From positions 1 through 64,000 of the forward strand of contig NZ_NFKF01000003.1 in assembly GCF_002160255.1 (NCBI RefSeq): a DNA stretch of 64,000 nucleotides, read 5' to 3'. The notes under the pieces were generated by a model. The model worked only from the letters and a program-made list of their open reading frames with translations. It ran no database searches and had not been told where the DNA came from. The DNA is from Olsenella sp. An188. Its GTDB lineage: Bacteria > Actinomycetota > Coriobacteriia > Coriobacteriales > Atopobiaceae. Positions 1-8,674 of this stretch are shown piece after piece (the first letter of the stretch is position 1; each line of letters opens with the position of its first letter). Both the position numbers and the translations under genes were made by a program.

Positions 1-2
1 CG

Positions 3-266
3 CTCATGGTCCCGTTCGTGCTCAACACCGTCATCGGCATCCTCGTCGGCTACTTCGCCACGGTCGTCGGCCTCGTCAGCCCCACCTGCATCCAGGTGCC
101 CTGGACCACGCCGATCGTCGCCTCGGGCGTCCTGTCCACGGGCGGCGACATCCGCGCGGGCGTTCTCCAGATCGTGCTGCTGGCGATCTTCACGCTGGTC
201 TACCTGCCCTTCATGAAGGCGTCGGAGGCCGCGCAGCGCAAGCAGTTCGAGATAGCTCAGGAGTAG
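3..266 (+). CDS. PTS cellobiose/lactose-type EIIC, C-terminal fragment (cut by window edge)
   Basis: This is the last 88 or so codons of a PTS permease; the gene starts before the window. The visible part has two hydrophobic segments. Between them is a VPWTTP loop followed by SGG-like residues, as in the C-terminal end of lactose/cellobiose-family EIIC proteins. It ends in a short charged tail (KQFEIAQE). EIIC forms the membrane channel that passes sugar to the phosphorylated EIIB. The next two genes encode matching EIIB and EIIA, so this is the end of a Lac-family PTS operon. The substrate (cellobiose, chitobiose or another beta-glucoside) cannot be told from the fragment. Confidence 0.85.
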   Translation, partial: LMVPFVLNTVIGILVGYFATVVGLVSPTCIQVPWTTPIVASGVLSTGGDIRAGVLQIVLLAIFTLVYLPFMKASEAAQRKQFEIAQE

Positions 267-283
267 CCGCGTAGTTCCCCCTG

Positions 284-349
284 CCCTCTGCGGACGGGCC
301 ATACCGGCTCGTCCGCAGAGGGTGCCCCCCGGGAGGTGTCCCGAGGGGG
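284..349 (+). other. Two intercistronic hairpins between EIIC and EIIB
   Basis: A perfect 13-bp stem (arms 284-296 and 310-322) is followed at once by a second GC-rich stem (325-334 with 339-349). Neither is followed by a T tract, so they are poor intrinsic terminators. They more likely mark an mRNA processing or stability site that uncouples EIIC from EIIB/EIIA levels. Two smaller stems lie just upstream of the EIIB ribosome binding site. Confidence 0.6.
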
Positions 350-428
350 TCCCATGTCAAGAAGCGGTGACCGTCATCTGGCGGTCGTCGGATGCAAGGA
401 CCGGTATGCCGGTCGGAAAGGACAGATC

Positions 429-728
429 ATGAAGATCATGCTGTGCTGCAACGCGGGCATGTCCACGAGCCTGCTCGTCCAGAAGATGCAGAAGGAGGCC
501 GCCTCTCGCGGCACGGACGTGGCCATCGAGGCCCGTCCCATGAACGAGGCCATGGACCACATCGGCGAGGCCGACGTCATCCTCCTCGGGCCCCAGATCG
601 GCTACGCCAAGGGCGACTTCGAGAAGGCCGTCGAGGGCCGCGTCCCCGTCGCCGTCATCCCGATGGTCGACTACGGCCGCATGAACGCCGCCAAGATTCT
701 CGACGACGTCAAGAAGATGCTCGGCTAG
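429..728 (+). CDS. PTS cellobiose/lactose-type EIIB
   Basis: This 99-residue cytosolic phosphocarrier takes the phosphoryl group from EIIA and gives it to the incoming sugar. Its N-terminus carries the family signature C-N-A-G-M-S-T-S, with Cys7 as the phosphorylated residue, and its length is normal for a free-standing Lac-family EIIB. I chose the ATG at 429 because it follows GGAAAGGA and puts the Cys loop right after the first beta strand; an upstream in-frame start at 336 would add 31 unrelated residues. It lies 17 bases before the EIIA gene. Confidence 0.9.
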   Translation: MKIMLCCNAGMSTSLLVQKMQKEAASRGTDVAIEARPMNEAMDHIGEADVILLGPQIGYAKGDFEKAVEGRVPVAVIPMVDYGRMNAAKILDDVKKMLG

Positions 729-745
729 TCAGCTAGGAGGCTGAG

Positions 746-1090
746 ATGGAAGACATGAACGAGCTCGAGCAGATCTGCTTCGAAATCATCAGCTACGTGG
801 GCACCGCCAAGTCCTGCTACGTCAACTCGATCGCCAAGGCCAAGGAGGGCGACTTCGACGCGGCGGCCGAGCTGGTCAAGCAGGGCGACGAGGCGTACAA
901 CGGCGGCCATGAGGTTCACATGAGGCTGCTTCAGGCCGAGGCGTCCGGAGCGGGCAAGAAGACGCTGCCGCTGCTGCTCCTCCACGCCGAGGATCAGATG
1001 GCGAGCGCCGAGACCTGCAAGCTCATGGCGCTGAACTTCGCTGACACCTATCGTGAGCTGCTCTCCCTCAAGGAGAAGCTCGGCTCGTAG
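746..1090 (+). CDS. PTS cellobiose/lactose-type EIIA
   Basis: This 114-residue all-helical EIIA of the Lac family passes phosphate from HPr to EIIB. The active-site His80 lies in L-L-L-H-A-E-D-Q-M, which matches the usual V-H-A-Q-D motif, and the length is typical. Its ATG is preceded by AGGAGG. It is the last gene of the PTS operon and is followed by a terminator hairpin. Confidence 0.9.
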   Translation: MEDMNELEQICFEIISYVGTAKSCYVNSIAKAKEGDFDAAAELVKQGDEAYNGGHEVHMRLLQAEASGAGKKTLPLLLLHAEDQMASAETCKLMALNFADTYRELLSLKEKLGS

Positions 1091-1112
1091 GCGTGGCGAG
1101 ACGTGACCTGCG

Positions 1113-1148
1113 GGCCGGGGCTGCCGATAACGGCGGTCCCGGCCTTTT
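1113..1148 (+). terminator. Terminator after PTS operon
   Basis: A 14-bp stem (113-126 paired with 131-144 within this kilobase, two G-U pairs) with an ATAA loop is followed by TTTT. It lies 22 bases after the EIIA stop codon. Confidence 0.75.
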
Positions 1149-1249
1149 CGTGATCCCTGCCCCCTTCGGACGTTTCCGACGGCCAGCCGTTTGGCGCACA
1201 ATAGGCGACGATACGTTGCGTACTGACCCGACCACGAGGGGCAGAGTCA

Positions 1250-2300
1250 TGGAGTATCGCGAGCTGCCGCACGGCGGAGAGAAGTTCGACGTCATCGGCT
1301 TGGGCACCGCACAGCTGGGCGCCACGCAGTCGCCGTTCGGCCAGGCGCTCATCCGCTACCAGTGCCTGCAGCACGCGCTTGACACCCCGGGCGTGGTCTG
1401 CGTGGTCCCAGGCGTGCGCGACCGTGCCGACCTGCGCGTCCTTCTTGGCTTCTTCGACGCGCCGGGTGCCGAGAAGGACTGTTTGGTGCTTAACGGCCTG
1501 GCTCCGGAGAAGGTGGCCGGGCGCGGCGTCTACTACACCCCGTGGCTGCTGCGTCGCTTTGAGGAGGGCTACGTGCTCGCGCGCAACCCTCTCTTCCCCA
1601 ACAAGGTGACGCGCTACGAGCTGGATCCCGCCGTCGTGGACTGCGTGGTCTTCTGCTCCAAGGACTACGCGCCCATCCTGCCGCACCTGCACAAGATCAC
1701 GGACCGTTTCAACACGTACTTCTACTACACGATCACCGCCTACGGGCGCGACATCGAGCCCGGCGTGCCGAGCATCGAGCGGAGCATGGAGACGCTGATC
1801 GCACTGGCCGAGCAGGTGGGGCCGCAGCGCGTCGCGTGGCGCTACGACCCGGTGCTGCTCACGCCCACCTACACGCTTGAGCGCCACCGAGAGACGTTCT
1901 CGCGTATGTGCAACGTGCTCACGCCGCACATGGACCGCTGCATCTTCTCGTTCGTGGAGATGTACAAGAAGCTCCGCCTCAACATGTCCGAGCTCATGCC
2001 GCTTTCGGTGGAGGACATGGACGCGCTCGCGCGGATGCTCGGTGGCATCGCGGCATGCGCGCTGGCTGTCACTGCTTCGAGGCGCGCGACATCGGCGCCT
2101 ACGACACCTGCCCCAACGGCTGCCGCTACTGCTACGCCAACAAGGACCACCGTCGCGCGGCCGAGAACTACCGCCTGCACGATCCGGAAAGCCCACTGCA
2201 CATAGGCCATCTGCGTCCGGAGGACACCGTCACGCAGGGCGTCCAGAAGAGTCTACTCGGGCGACCAGCGCACCCTCGGGCTGTATTTACCCTGTCCTAA
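1250..2300 (+). pseudogene. Chimeric pseudogene: aldo/keto reductase fragments fused to DUF1848
   Basis: The frame opens with an aldo/keto reductase N-terminus (KFDVIGLGTAQLG). It jumps after about 20 residues to the C-terminal part of the same family (QCLQHALDTPGV, then PGVRDRADL). Before the 4Fe-4S Cys motif it switches in frame to a DUF1848 protein lacking its own N-terminus (from YYTPWLLRRFEEGY through WRYDPVLL). DUF1848 proteins are uncharacterised and have a C-terminal Cys cluster. Near 2055-2085 the frame shifts and part of the protein is missing. The DUF1848 end (IGAYDTCPNGCRYCYANKD) continues in another frame to about 2300. Two internal deletions and a frameshift make a working product unlikely. 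A start and ribosome binding site remain at 1250. Confidence 0.8.
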
Positions 2301-2303
2301 TTG

Positions 2304-3188
2304 TCACATGGAGCTGCGGCTCCACTCGCGAAGCAGCGCGCGATAGCGGCTTGCGTAGTGGCTGCCGCGCTGCCAGATGAGGGAAAAGTCGTGCTCAAGG
2401 GCAAAGTCGACGGGCGTGACGTCCACAAGCGTGCCCGCGGCCAGCTCGTCTGCCACGGCCACGCGGTAGAGAAAGCTCACGCCCGCGCCTGCCGCCACGC
2501 ACGCCTTGATGGCGGGGATGCTTGCAATCTCTATGAATCCGGCAAAGTCGGTCACGCCAAGGTCGCGCGCTGCGAGATTGCGCTCCAGGATTTCCCGCGT
2601 GCCGGAGCCAGCCTCGCGCAGAATGAGGCGCGAGCCAAGGAGCTCCGTGACGCTTGCGGGGCGCTCGCCGGTGGCGGCCACGGCCACAAACGGCTCCGTC
2701 GAGAAGCGCTCGTTCTCAAAGACCTCTCGGTCAAACGAGCCCTCCACCAGCGCAAAGTCAAGCTCTCCGCAGTCGATGAGCCCCACGAGCTCTGCGGTGT
2801 TGCCGGTGCGCATGAGCAGCCGTTCGTTGGGGTGGCGACGCAGGTGTGCGGCAAGGAGGCCCGGCGCCACAAAGTCGGCCACGGTGCGCGTGCAGCCAAG
2901 ATGCAGCGGCGGGCGCGCGGTGCCGGAGGGCTGCAGCGCGGCGAGCTCTTCTCGCAGGCGGTGCTCGTCGTTTACGAGTGCGTCAAGCTCGCGGTAGAGA
3001 AGGCGCCCGGCGGCGGTGGGCTCCACGCCGCGACCGGCCTTGGCAAAGAGCGCCTGGCCGTAGTGGCGCTCCAGCTGCCGGACGTGCTGCGAGACGGCGG
3101 GCTGTGTGATGTGGAGCTCCTGCGCCGCGCGGGTGAAGCTGCCCGTACGGCACACGGTCAGGAAGGTGTGGGTGCGGTAGTCGAGCAT
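2304..3188 (-). CDS. LysR-family transcriptional regulator
   Basis: This 294-residue protein has a winged helix-turn-helix at residues 5-62 (GSFTRAAQELHITQPAVSQH), a linker helix and a periplasmic-binding-fold effector domain from about residue 90. It is divergent from a YeiH-type transporter across a 114-base gap, the usual LysR arrangement, so it probably controls that transporter in response to a small ligand. The pairing resembles YeiE/YeiH of enterobacteria. The effector cannot be read from the sequence. Confidence 0.9.
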   Translation of the reverse strand: MLDYRTHTFLTVCRTGSFTRAAQELHITQPAVSQHVRQLERHYGQALFAKAGRGVEPTAAGRLLYRELDALVNDEHRLREELAALQPSGTARPPLHLGCTRTVADFVAPGLLAAHLRRHPNERLLMRTGNTAELVGLIDCGELDFALVEGSFDREVFENERFSTEPFVAVAATGERPASVTELLGSRLILREAGSGTREILERNLAARDLGVTDFAGFIEIASIPAIKACVAAGAGVSFLYRVAVADELAAGTLVDVTPVDFALEHDFSLIWQRGSHYASRYRALLREWSRSSM

Positions 3189-3302
3189 GTGGGTCCTTCT
3201 CGGCAGAAAAACTTATGGATGCATAAGCAATCGGTGGTAATAGATTATAACTGCAGCATGTAGCCTTGTTGGGAGTTGGAACCCGGCGAGAGGAACATCT
3301 GC

Positions 3303-4355
3303 ATGGAGCTCATCAAGGATTTTAGGTCGCTCTGGAGGGGCGTGGCGTTTGCGCTGGCCGTCGCCGTGCCCGCGTGGCTGCTCGGCAAGCAGTTCGAGGT
3401 CGTGGGCGGCCCGGTCTTTGCCATCCTCATCGGCATGGCTCTTGCGCTCGTGGTTCCGGGCGAGAAGGGCGAGCCGCTGCAGGCCGGGGTGAAGTTCACG
3501 TCAAAGAAGGTGCTGCAGTGGGCGGTGATCCTGCTCGGCTTTGGCCTCAACCTCTCTCAGATCGCGCGGGTGGGCGCCACGTCGCTGCCCATCATCCTCT
3601 CTACGATCGCCACCTCGCTCGTCGTGGCCTTCGTGCTGTGCCGCGCGCTCAAGATTCCCGGGAAGATCGCCACGCTCGTCGGGGTGGGCTCCTCGATCTG
3701 CGGCGGCTCGGCCATCGCGGCCACGGCGCCGGTGATCGACGCCGACGACGAGGAGATCGCCCAGGCGATCAGCGTGATCTTCCTCTTCAACGTCATCGCC
3801 GCGCTCGTGTTTCCCACGCTCGGCGGCGTGCTCGGCCTCACCAACGAGGGCTTTGGGCTCTTTGCGGGGACCGCGGTCAACGACACCTCGTCGGTGACTG
3901 CCGCCGCGGCCGCGTGGGACGGCATGCACCCCGGCGCCAACACGCTCGACGCCGCGACCATCGTGAAGCTCACGCGCACGCTGGCGATCATCCCCATCAC
4001 GCTCGCGCTCGCGCTCTGGCAGCTGCGCCTCGCGAGGCGCGCGGCGGCGGCCGGGGAGGGCTCCGGCGAGGCGGCGGGCACCTTCGACCTCAGGAGGATC
4101 TTCCCGTTCTTCATCGTGTTCTTCGTGCTGGCGAGCGTCGTGACCACGGTCTTCTCGCTTCCCGCTGAGGTCACGGCACCGATCAAGGAGCTCTCAAAGT
4201 TCCTCATCGTCATGGCGATGGCTGCGATTGGCTTCAACACCAACGTCGTCAAGCTGGTCCGCACGGGCGGCAAGCCCATCCTCATGGGGTTTACCTGCTG
4301 GGTCGCCATCGCGTGCGTGAGCCTGGGGATGCAGCACGTCCTGGGGATCTGGTAG
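3303..4355 (+). CDS. YeiH/PSE-family membrane protein (putative sulfate exporter family)
   Basis: This 350-residue integral membrane protein has about ten hydrophobic segments. It shows family landmarks: [11 protein letters not shown], the Gly-rich [11 protein letters not shown] stretch and FNTNVVKL near the end. Members of UPF0324/YeiH are annotated as putative sulfate exporters, but direct transport evidence is thin. The start at 3303 follows GAGAGGAAC. The LysR gene upstream reads the other way and is the likely regulator. Confidence 0.85.
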   Translation: MELIKDFRSLWRGVAFALAVAVPAWLLGKQFEVVGGPVFAILIGMALALVVPGEKGEPLQAGVKFTSKKVLQWAVILLGFGLNLSQIARVGATSLPIILSTIATSLVVAFVLCRALKIPGKIATLVGVGSSICGGSAIAATAPVIDADDEEIAQAISVIFLFNVIAALVFPTLGGVLGLTNEGFGLFAGTAVNDTSSVTAAAAAWDGMHPGANTLDAATIVKLTRTLAIIPITLALALWQLRLARRAAAAGEGSGEAAGTFDLRRIFPFFIVFFVLASVVTTVFSLPAEVTAPIKELSKFLIVMAMAAIGFNTNVVKLVRTGGKPILMGFTCWVAIACVSLGMQHVLGIW

Positions 4356-4447
4356 GCGCGTCGCCGCCGGCGCCGTCGTCGGCGGCGCTACCGCAGCGAG
4401 CAGATTGCGCCCTCGCGCGCCCGGGGCCCTGCAACTCGACGGCGATC

Positions 4448-4891
4448 TCACTCATGCGCGCTCTCCCGCTCCGCGCGCTCGAAGTTGCCTATGATGCGCT
4501 CGAGCAGGCGCGAGAGCTCCTCGCACTCCTCCTCGCTCATGCCCGTGTGCGCGATCTCGTCGACCTCGGCGCCGCAGCGCGCGACGCACTCCGCGGCGTC
4601 CCAGCCGGCGTCGGTGAGCCAGATCTCGAGCGCGCGGCGGTCCCCCACCTTCGGGCGCCGCTCGACGAGCCCGAGGCTCTCCATGCGCGTAAGTAGGCCG
4701 GTGACCGTGGCGCGGTCCATCGCGCACGCCTCTGCTATGTCGCGCTGGAGGCATCCCTCGGCACCCGCCACGTACTCGAGCACCTTGGGGTGGCCCGGCA
4801 GAAGGCCGAACCCCCGCGTGCGCGTGACCATGGCGCGGTGCGACTTGCCAAACGCGACCAGGAGCTGGTGGTGGATCGTATCGAGCTGCAC
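4448..4891 (-). CDS. MarR-family transcriptional regulator
   Basis: This 147-residue winged-helix repressor starts at GTG. The DNA-binding region is CLQRDIAEACAMDRATVTGLL, followed by the wing (RRPKVGDRRALEI), with helices for dimerisation at both ends. It lies downstream of the flavodoxin gene on the same strand, separated by GC hairpins. Its own promoter region (4892-4950) is AT-rich. The target and ligand are unknown; control of the neighbouring YeiH or flavodoxin genes is possible. Confidence 0.85.
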   Translation of the reverse strand: MQLDTIHHQLLVAFGKSHRAMVTRTRGFGLLPGHPKVLEYVAGAEGCLQRDIAEACAMDRATVTGLLTRMESLGLVERRPKVGDRRALEIWLTDAGWDAAECVARCGAEVDEIAHTGMSEEECEELSRLLERIIGNFERAERESAHE

Positions 4892-4960
4892 GCGACCTCC
4901 TCTTATTATTTTGATAGCAACAGTTAGTATACAAACAGAAGTCTCGAGAGTAAGAGTGGT

Positions 4961-5015
4961 CCCCTCCGCGCGTGGGCACGGAGGGGCCGTGGGGGCGCCT
5001 CGGGGGCGGCGCCCC
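4961..5015 (-). terminator. GC hairpins after flavodoxin gene
   Basis: Two perfect 8-bp stems (4992-4999 with 5008-5015, and 4961-4968 with 4979-4986) follow the flavodoxin stop codon on the minus strand. There is no clear T tract, but they probably end or trim the transcript. Confidence 0.5.
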
Positions 5016-5034
5016 GCGATCTATCTGGGGGTGT

Positions 5035-5505
5035 CTACAGGCTTGCGACCCAGTCGCGCAGCTCGTCGAGGCCGGGGTTGCCGTTGAGCATCCTGCCCTC
5101 TGCGACCCGGGCCCCGGGGGCGAGCTCGGCCATGCGCTGAGGCGCCCGCCCGAGGCCGCTCCCCCCGCTCGTGGCGAAGGGCACGACGGTCTTTCCGGCG
5201 AGGTCGTGGGCCTCGAGGAAGGTGTCCACGATGCGCGGCTCCACGTACCACCAGACGGGGAAGCCCACGTAGACGGTGTCGTAGTCGTCCATGTTGTCGA
5301 CGAGGCTCGCGATCGCCGGTCGGCACGACTCGTTCGCCATCTCGACGGAGCTGCGGCTGGACTTGTCGTTCCAGTTGAGGTCGGCGGCGGAGTAGGGCCG
5401 CTCGGGCACGATCTCGAAGAGGTCCGCCCCTATGGCCTGCGCGAGCCTGGTGGCGGCGCGGGCGGTGGTTCCGGTTGCGGAGAAGTAGGCGACGAGAGAG
5501 CTCAT
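5035..5505 (-). CDS. Flavodoxin-family protein
   Basis: This 156-residue protein has the flavodoxin fold. The phosphate-binding loop for FMN is S9-A-T-G-T-T14 right after the first strand, and the second flavin loop is G-F-P-V-W-W-Y. It resembles the flavodoxins annotated in anaerobic Actinobacteria and Firmicutes as flavodoxin or NAD(P)H-dependent oxidoreductase, and it lacks a transmembrane segment. It probably serves as a cytosolic electron carrier or small quinone/nitro reductase. A MarR gene lies downstream. Confidence 0.85.
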   Translation of the reverse strand: MSSLVAYFSATGTTARAATRLAQAIGADLFEIVPERPYSAADLNWNDKSSRSSVEMANESCRPAIASLVDNMDDYDTVYVGFPVWWYVEPRIVDTFLEAHDLAGKTVVPFATSGGSGLGRAPQRMAELAPGARVAEGRMLNGNPGLDELRDWVASL

Positions 5506-5662
5506 GGTGCTCCTTTCCTGCGGGGGGTCGTCGACGTCGTTGCGGCGCCACGTTAGCTATGTACCCGGTTTGCACAATAGATAACGCAACGTCAACAAAA
5601 TTGCTGACTCGCGACGGGCCGTTTTAGAGGCCGAGCCGAAGGAGAGGGCGGTGCGCCGGGTG

Positions 5663-5920
5663 TTAGCGCGTCATGAAAAAGAGGGCGACGTTGCTCAGCA
5701 GGGAGAGCACGGGCGCCAGGAAGCACAGCAGCGTCCCGGTGATGGAGCAGAGCATGCCGATGGCGGTGGTGAGGCTCTTGCGGTAGTCGGCCTTCTTGGC
5801 CTTGCGCGCAAGCACGATGCCGGCGATGCCCACGAAACCTCCCACGACCTGAAGCCAGATGAGCGGGGTGAACGCGGTGACCAGGGAGAGAACGCCGAGC
5901 ACGATGGACAGGATGTCCAT
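5663..5920 (-). CDS. Small membrane protein of unknown function
   Basis: This 85-residue protein has two hydrophobic helical stretches (about residues 4-40 and 50-82) around a basic loop (ARKAKKADYRKS), like the small DUF4190-type membrane proteins. The start follows GGAGG. I do not recognise a function. It stands alone, with no co-directional partner within 100 bases. Confidence 0.7.
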   Translation of the reverse strand: MDILSIVLGVLSLVTAFTPLIWLQVVGGFVGIAGIVLARKAKKADYRKSLTTAIGMLCSITGTLLCFLAPVLSLLSNVALFFMTR

Positions 5921-6041
5921 GGAGACCTCCAGTGAAGAGCGCCAGTGACGATCACATCATACGACATGCGCGCCAGTCGGTCGGCTTGCCGGACCTTACA
6001 ATGGGGCCGACGGAACCCGAACGACGGCGGGGGAGGAAGGC

Positions 6042-6890
6042 ATGACCAACGCTCGACTTGCGGAGGACCTCAACAGGATCGCGGCGTTTCTCGGCGTGCG
6101 TGACGTGGCGGAGCTCGTTCCCGACGAGCTCGAGCGGAGCCTCGGCTCCAGACGCGCGGACGTGATGGCGCTCTTTGGCGGGAGCATCCTTGCGGGGGGC
6201 GACGTCCTCGCGTCCGCGATGCGGGCCGGTGTGGCGCGCACGTACGTGATCGTCGGGGGAGCGGGCCACACGACGGGGTCGCTGCGCTCTCGCGCCCGGG
6301 CGCTCTGCCCGGAGCTCACCCTCGCTGACGACGCGCCCGAGGCGGACGTCTTTGCCGCCTACCTGGAGAGCCGGCACGGCCTCTCCGTCGACCTGCTCGA
6401 GCGGGAGTCGACCAACTGCGGGAACAACGTCACGCTGCTGCGGGACCTTCTCGCCCGGAACGGCGTGCGCTGCGACTCGCTCGTCCTTTCGCAGGACGCC
6501 ACGATGCAGCGGCGCATGGACGCGGTCGCGCGCAGGGAGATGCCGGGCGTGGCGCTCGTCAACTTCGCGACGTACTCCGCGCTTCTCGCCCCGCGCCCAG
6601 GCGCGGAGGGGCTTCCCGCCGACGTCGACGACCTCGTGGTGGGGGACGCCCCGCTCGGGATGTGGGACGTGCGGCGCTACGCGACCCTGCTCATGGGGGA
6701 GGTGCCGCGCCTCGTTGACGACGAGAGGGGCTACGGCCCGCGCGGCAGGGGGTTCATCGCGCACGTGGATGTCCCGGACGAGGTGCGCGCGGCGCACGCG
6801 CGCGTCGCCGCCGCGGTGCCGGGTCTCGTGCGCGTCGCCAACCCCGCCTTCGCCACGAGCCGCGCGGAGGGCGAGGGCGGCCGCGCGTGA
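6042..6890 (+). CDS. DUF218/YdcF-like protein
   Basis: This 282-residue cytosolic protein starts after GGGGGAGGAAGGC. It has the DUF218 landmarks: a strand ending in [10 protein letters not shown], then [12 protein letters not shown], and the E-S-T-N-C-G-N-N motif near residue 126. Some DUF218 proteins bind S-adenosylmethionine (YdcF) or act in envelope metabolism (SanA/ElyC). There is no membrane anchor here, so the YdcF type fits better. The enzymatic role is unknown. Confidence 0.7.
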   Translation: MTNARLAEDLNRIAAFLGVRDVAELVPDELERSLGSRRADVMALFGGSILAGGDVLASAMRAGVARTYVIVGGAGHTTGSLRSRARALCPELTLADDAPEADVFAAYLESRHGLSVDLLERESTNCGNNVTLLRDLLARNGVRCDSLVLSQDATMQRRMDAVARREMPGVALVNFATYSALLAPRPGAEGLPADVDDLVVGDAPLGMWDVRRYATLLMGEVPRLVDDERGYGPRGRGFIAHVDVPDEVRAAHARVAAAVPGLVRVANPAFATSRAEGEGGRA

Positions 6891-6915
6891 CGACGTCCCG
6901 CGCGGGGCTGCGGCG

Positions 6916-7050
6916 CTAGCGCGGCACGCGGGCGAGGAGGTCGCGGTAGATGCGCTCGTCCGAGTCGAGGAACACGTCGAGCACCACCTTGAGCTGGCCC
7001 ATGCGTCCGTTGGCGGCGACGACGGCGACCTTGAGGTTGCTGGTGGTCAT
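6916..7050 (-). CDS. 44-residue ORF resembling the start of a Rossmann-fold protein
   Basis: ATG at 7050 follows AGAGAGGAACCGCA. The peptide begins with a nucleotide-binding-like strand and glycine loop (KVAVVAANGRMG) and ends with DERIYRDLLARVPR. It is far too short for a dehydrogenase. It may be the two ends of a gene joined by an internal deletion, as in other pseudogenes of this window, or a true small protein. The good ribosome binding site and intact frame keep both options open. Confidence 0.45.
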   Translation of the reverse strand: MTTSNLKVAVVAANGRMGQLKVVLDVFLDSDERIYRDLLARVPR

Positions 7051-7244
7051 TGCGGTTCCTCTCTCTTGCGGTTTTGTCGTCGTCGGTATAGTCTCCCCAT
7101 TGGGCTCGATTTGAAAGTAGGCACAAAAAAGTGCTGTAAGTACCTAATGGTAACTATTGTCTTTTATCTTGCGGCTTGTTGGACGGAGAGGGGGTGTGGG
7201 GCGCTTTTGTCGGGCGCGCCGGCCGAGGCGACGGCCCCTGCGAC

Positions 7245-7835
7245 TCACATCCCGGCAAAGCCGGTCTGACGCAGGGCCTCGTACAGGACGACCGCCGCCG
7301 CGTTAGAGAGGTTGAGCGCGCTGATGCGGTAGTCCTCGGGATTCACGAAGTTGCCGCACACGTCCTGAGCGAGGAGCGGCTCGTGCGCGCTCTTCTCGCC
7401 GGCGCGCGGGGCGCCCCAGGTCGTCGCGTTGGCGAGCGAGGCGGCGTCGGGGAGCATGGGTATGCGCTCGCAGCCCTCGGGATGGGAGGCGAGCAGCTCC
7501 TCCGGGAGGCCGACGCTCTCGCAGCCAAAGACGAGGTAGTCGCCGTCGGCGTAGCGGGCCTCGGCGTACGTGCGCCGCGCCTTCTTGGTGAGGAGGTGCA
7601 GGCGGGGGTCGCGCGGGGTCAGGCGGCTCCGTTCCATGAAGTCCGCCCAGCTGTCGTAGACGGTGACGTCGAGGCTCTCCCAGTAGCCCAGGCCCGCGCG
7701 TCGCAGCGCGCGCTCGTCGAGCGCAAAGCCGAGGGGGCCCACGAGGTGCAGGCGCGAGCCCGTGACCACGCAGGTGCGCCCGATGTTTCCCGTGTTGGCC
7801 GGGATCTCCGGCGCCACGAGCACGACGTTGAACAT
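7245..7835 (-). CDS. trmL: tRNA (cytidine/uridine-34 2'-O)-methyltransferase (TrmL, SPOUT class)
   Basis: TrmL uses S-adenosylmethionine to methylate the wobble ribose of leucine tRNAs. The 196-residue product starts with MFNVVLVAPEIPANTGNIGRT (Asn14 and Arg20 are the catalytic-loop residues). It carries the knot motifs FGCESVGLPEELL and ALNLSNAAAVVLYE. I chose the ATG at 7835 (GAGGAAGGCTGCACC upstream) because the family begins with this strand. It is about 40 residues longer than most TrmL proteins because of a loop between MLPDA and the NLSN knot. The family A repeat lies directly upstream. Confidence 0.88.
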   Translation of the reverse strand: MFNVVLVAPEIPANTGNIGRTCVVTGSRLHLVGPLGFALDERALRRAGLGYWESLDVTVYDSWADFMERSRLTPRDPRLHLLTKKARRTYAEARYADGDYLVFGCESVGLPEELLASHPEGCERIPMLPDAASLANATTWGAPRAGEKSAHEPLLAQDVCGNFVNPEDYRISALNLSNAAAVVLYEALRQTGFAGM

Positions 7836-7882
7836 GGTGCAGCCTTCCTCTCCCAAAAAGGTGCGCATAGCGGGGCCGTCCT

Positions 7883-8134
7883 GTGCAAAACGGCCCTTCA
7901 ATCCATGTTACGCGGTCTTTGCTGTGCAAAACCGCCCTTCGAGCCATGGACTTTTGCCCCTCGAGGACGAGACCGAGGAAAAGTATGCAGTGCGGACCGC
8001 TGGCAACTGCGGTTTCTCTGGAAAAAATACATTCAGATATTGATATCTTGGACGAGGCGGGGAAATCGCATGGACTGAGAGCGTCTTTTGCACACGGGAT
8101 GGGGCCCGGCATGGCTCGAAGTCCCTTTTTGCAC
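7883..8134. repeat. Family A inverted-repeat element, copy 1
   Basis: Two direct 25-bp units (7883-7907, 7924-7948) start with GTGCAAAAC and end with CCATG. Then comes an AT-rich centre of about 120 bp, then two units in reverse orientation (8069-8093, 8110-8134). It fills the gap between the divergent trmL and deformylase-like genes. Copies 2 and 3 lie near 26.4 and 35.5 kb. Confidence 0.85.
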
Positions 8135-8197
8135 AGGCGTCGGGGCCGTTATACTGGTTGGCTGACGGAAAAGCCGCTTCTGCCGAAAGGAAGCCCC

Positions 8198-8617
8198 ATG
8201 ATCAAGGACCTGGTGACCGACGAGGCCATCCTCTCCACCCCCTGCGAGCCCGCCACCGCCGAGGACGCCCCCGTGGCGCAGGACCTCGCCGACACCCTCG
8301 CGTCCATCGAGGACGCGGCGTGCCTGGCCGCCAACCAGATCGGCGTGACCAAGGCCCTCTTCGTCTATCAGGACGACGCGGGTGAGGTCCACGCCATGTA
8401 CAACCCCAAGATTCTCATGGCGCTCGGCGGCGCGAAGGTGGCGGAGAGCTGCCTCACCCACGAGGAGCCCAGCACGGTGACGCGCTTCGCCAAGATCAAG
8501 GTCTCCTTCGACGAGCTCGTTGACGGCCAGCTCAAGGCGCGCCGCCGCGACTTCACCGGCTGGGTCGCCCAGATGATCCAGCACATGGTCGACCACTGCA
8601 AGGGCAAGCTGGTCTAG
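8198..8617 (+). CDS. Peptide-deformylase-like protein lacking the catalytic Glu
   Basis: This 139-residue protein has the three deformylase blocks in order: A-C-L-A-A-N-Q (for G-x-G-L-A-A-x-Q), E-S-C-L-T (for E-G-C-L-S) and Q-H-M-V-D-H (for Q-H-E-x-D-H). The metal ligands (one Cys, two His) remain, but the Glu that acts as general base is Met. The first block also has Cys where Gly is usual. It starts after GAAAGGAAGCCCC. It may have weak or different activity, or act without catalysis. A standard deformylase presumably lies elsewhere in the genome. Confidence 0.8.
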   Translation: MIKDLVTDEAILSTPCEPATAEDAPVAQDLADTLASIEDAACLAANQIGVTKALFVYQDDAGEVHAMYNPKILMALGGAKVAESCLTHEEPSTVTRFAKIKVSFDELVDGQLKARRRDFTGWVAQMIQHMVDHCKGKLV

Positions 8618-8674
8618 CACCCGTCCGGTCGCGTCCGAGGTGCGGGCGCGGCCGGCCTCGCCTCCGACGCGCCC

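Noticed and set aside
7883-8134. Family A element as a CRISPR array
   Set aside because: Only two units per orientation, the second pair inverted, no regular spacers and no cas genes nearby.
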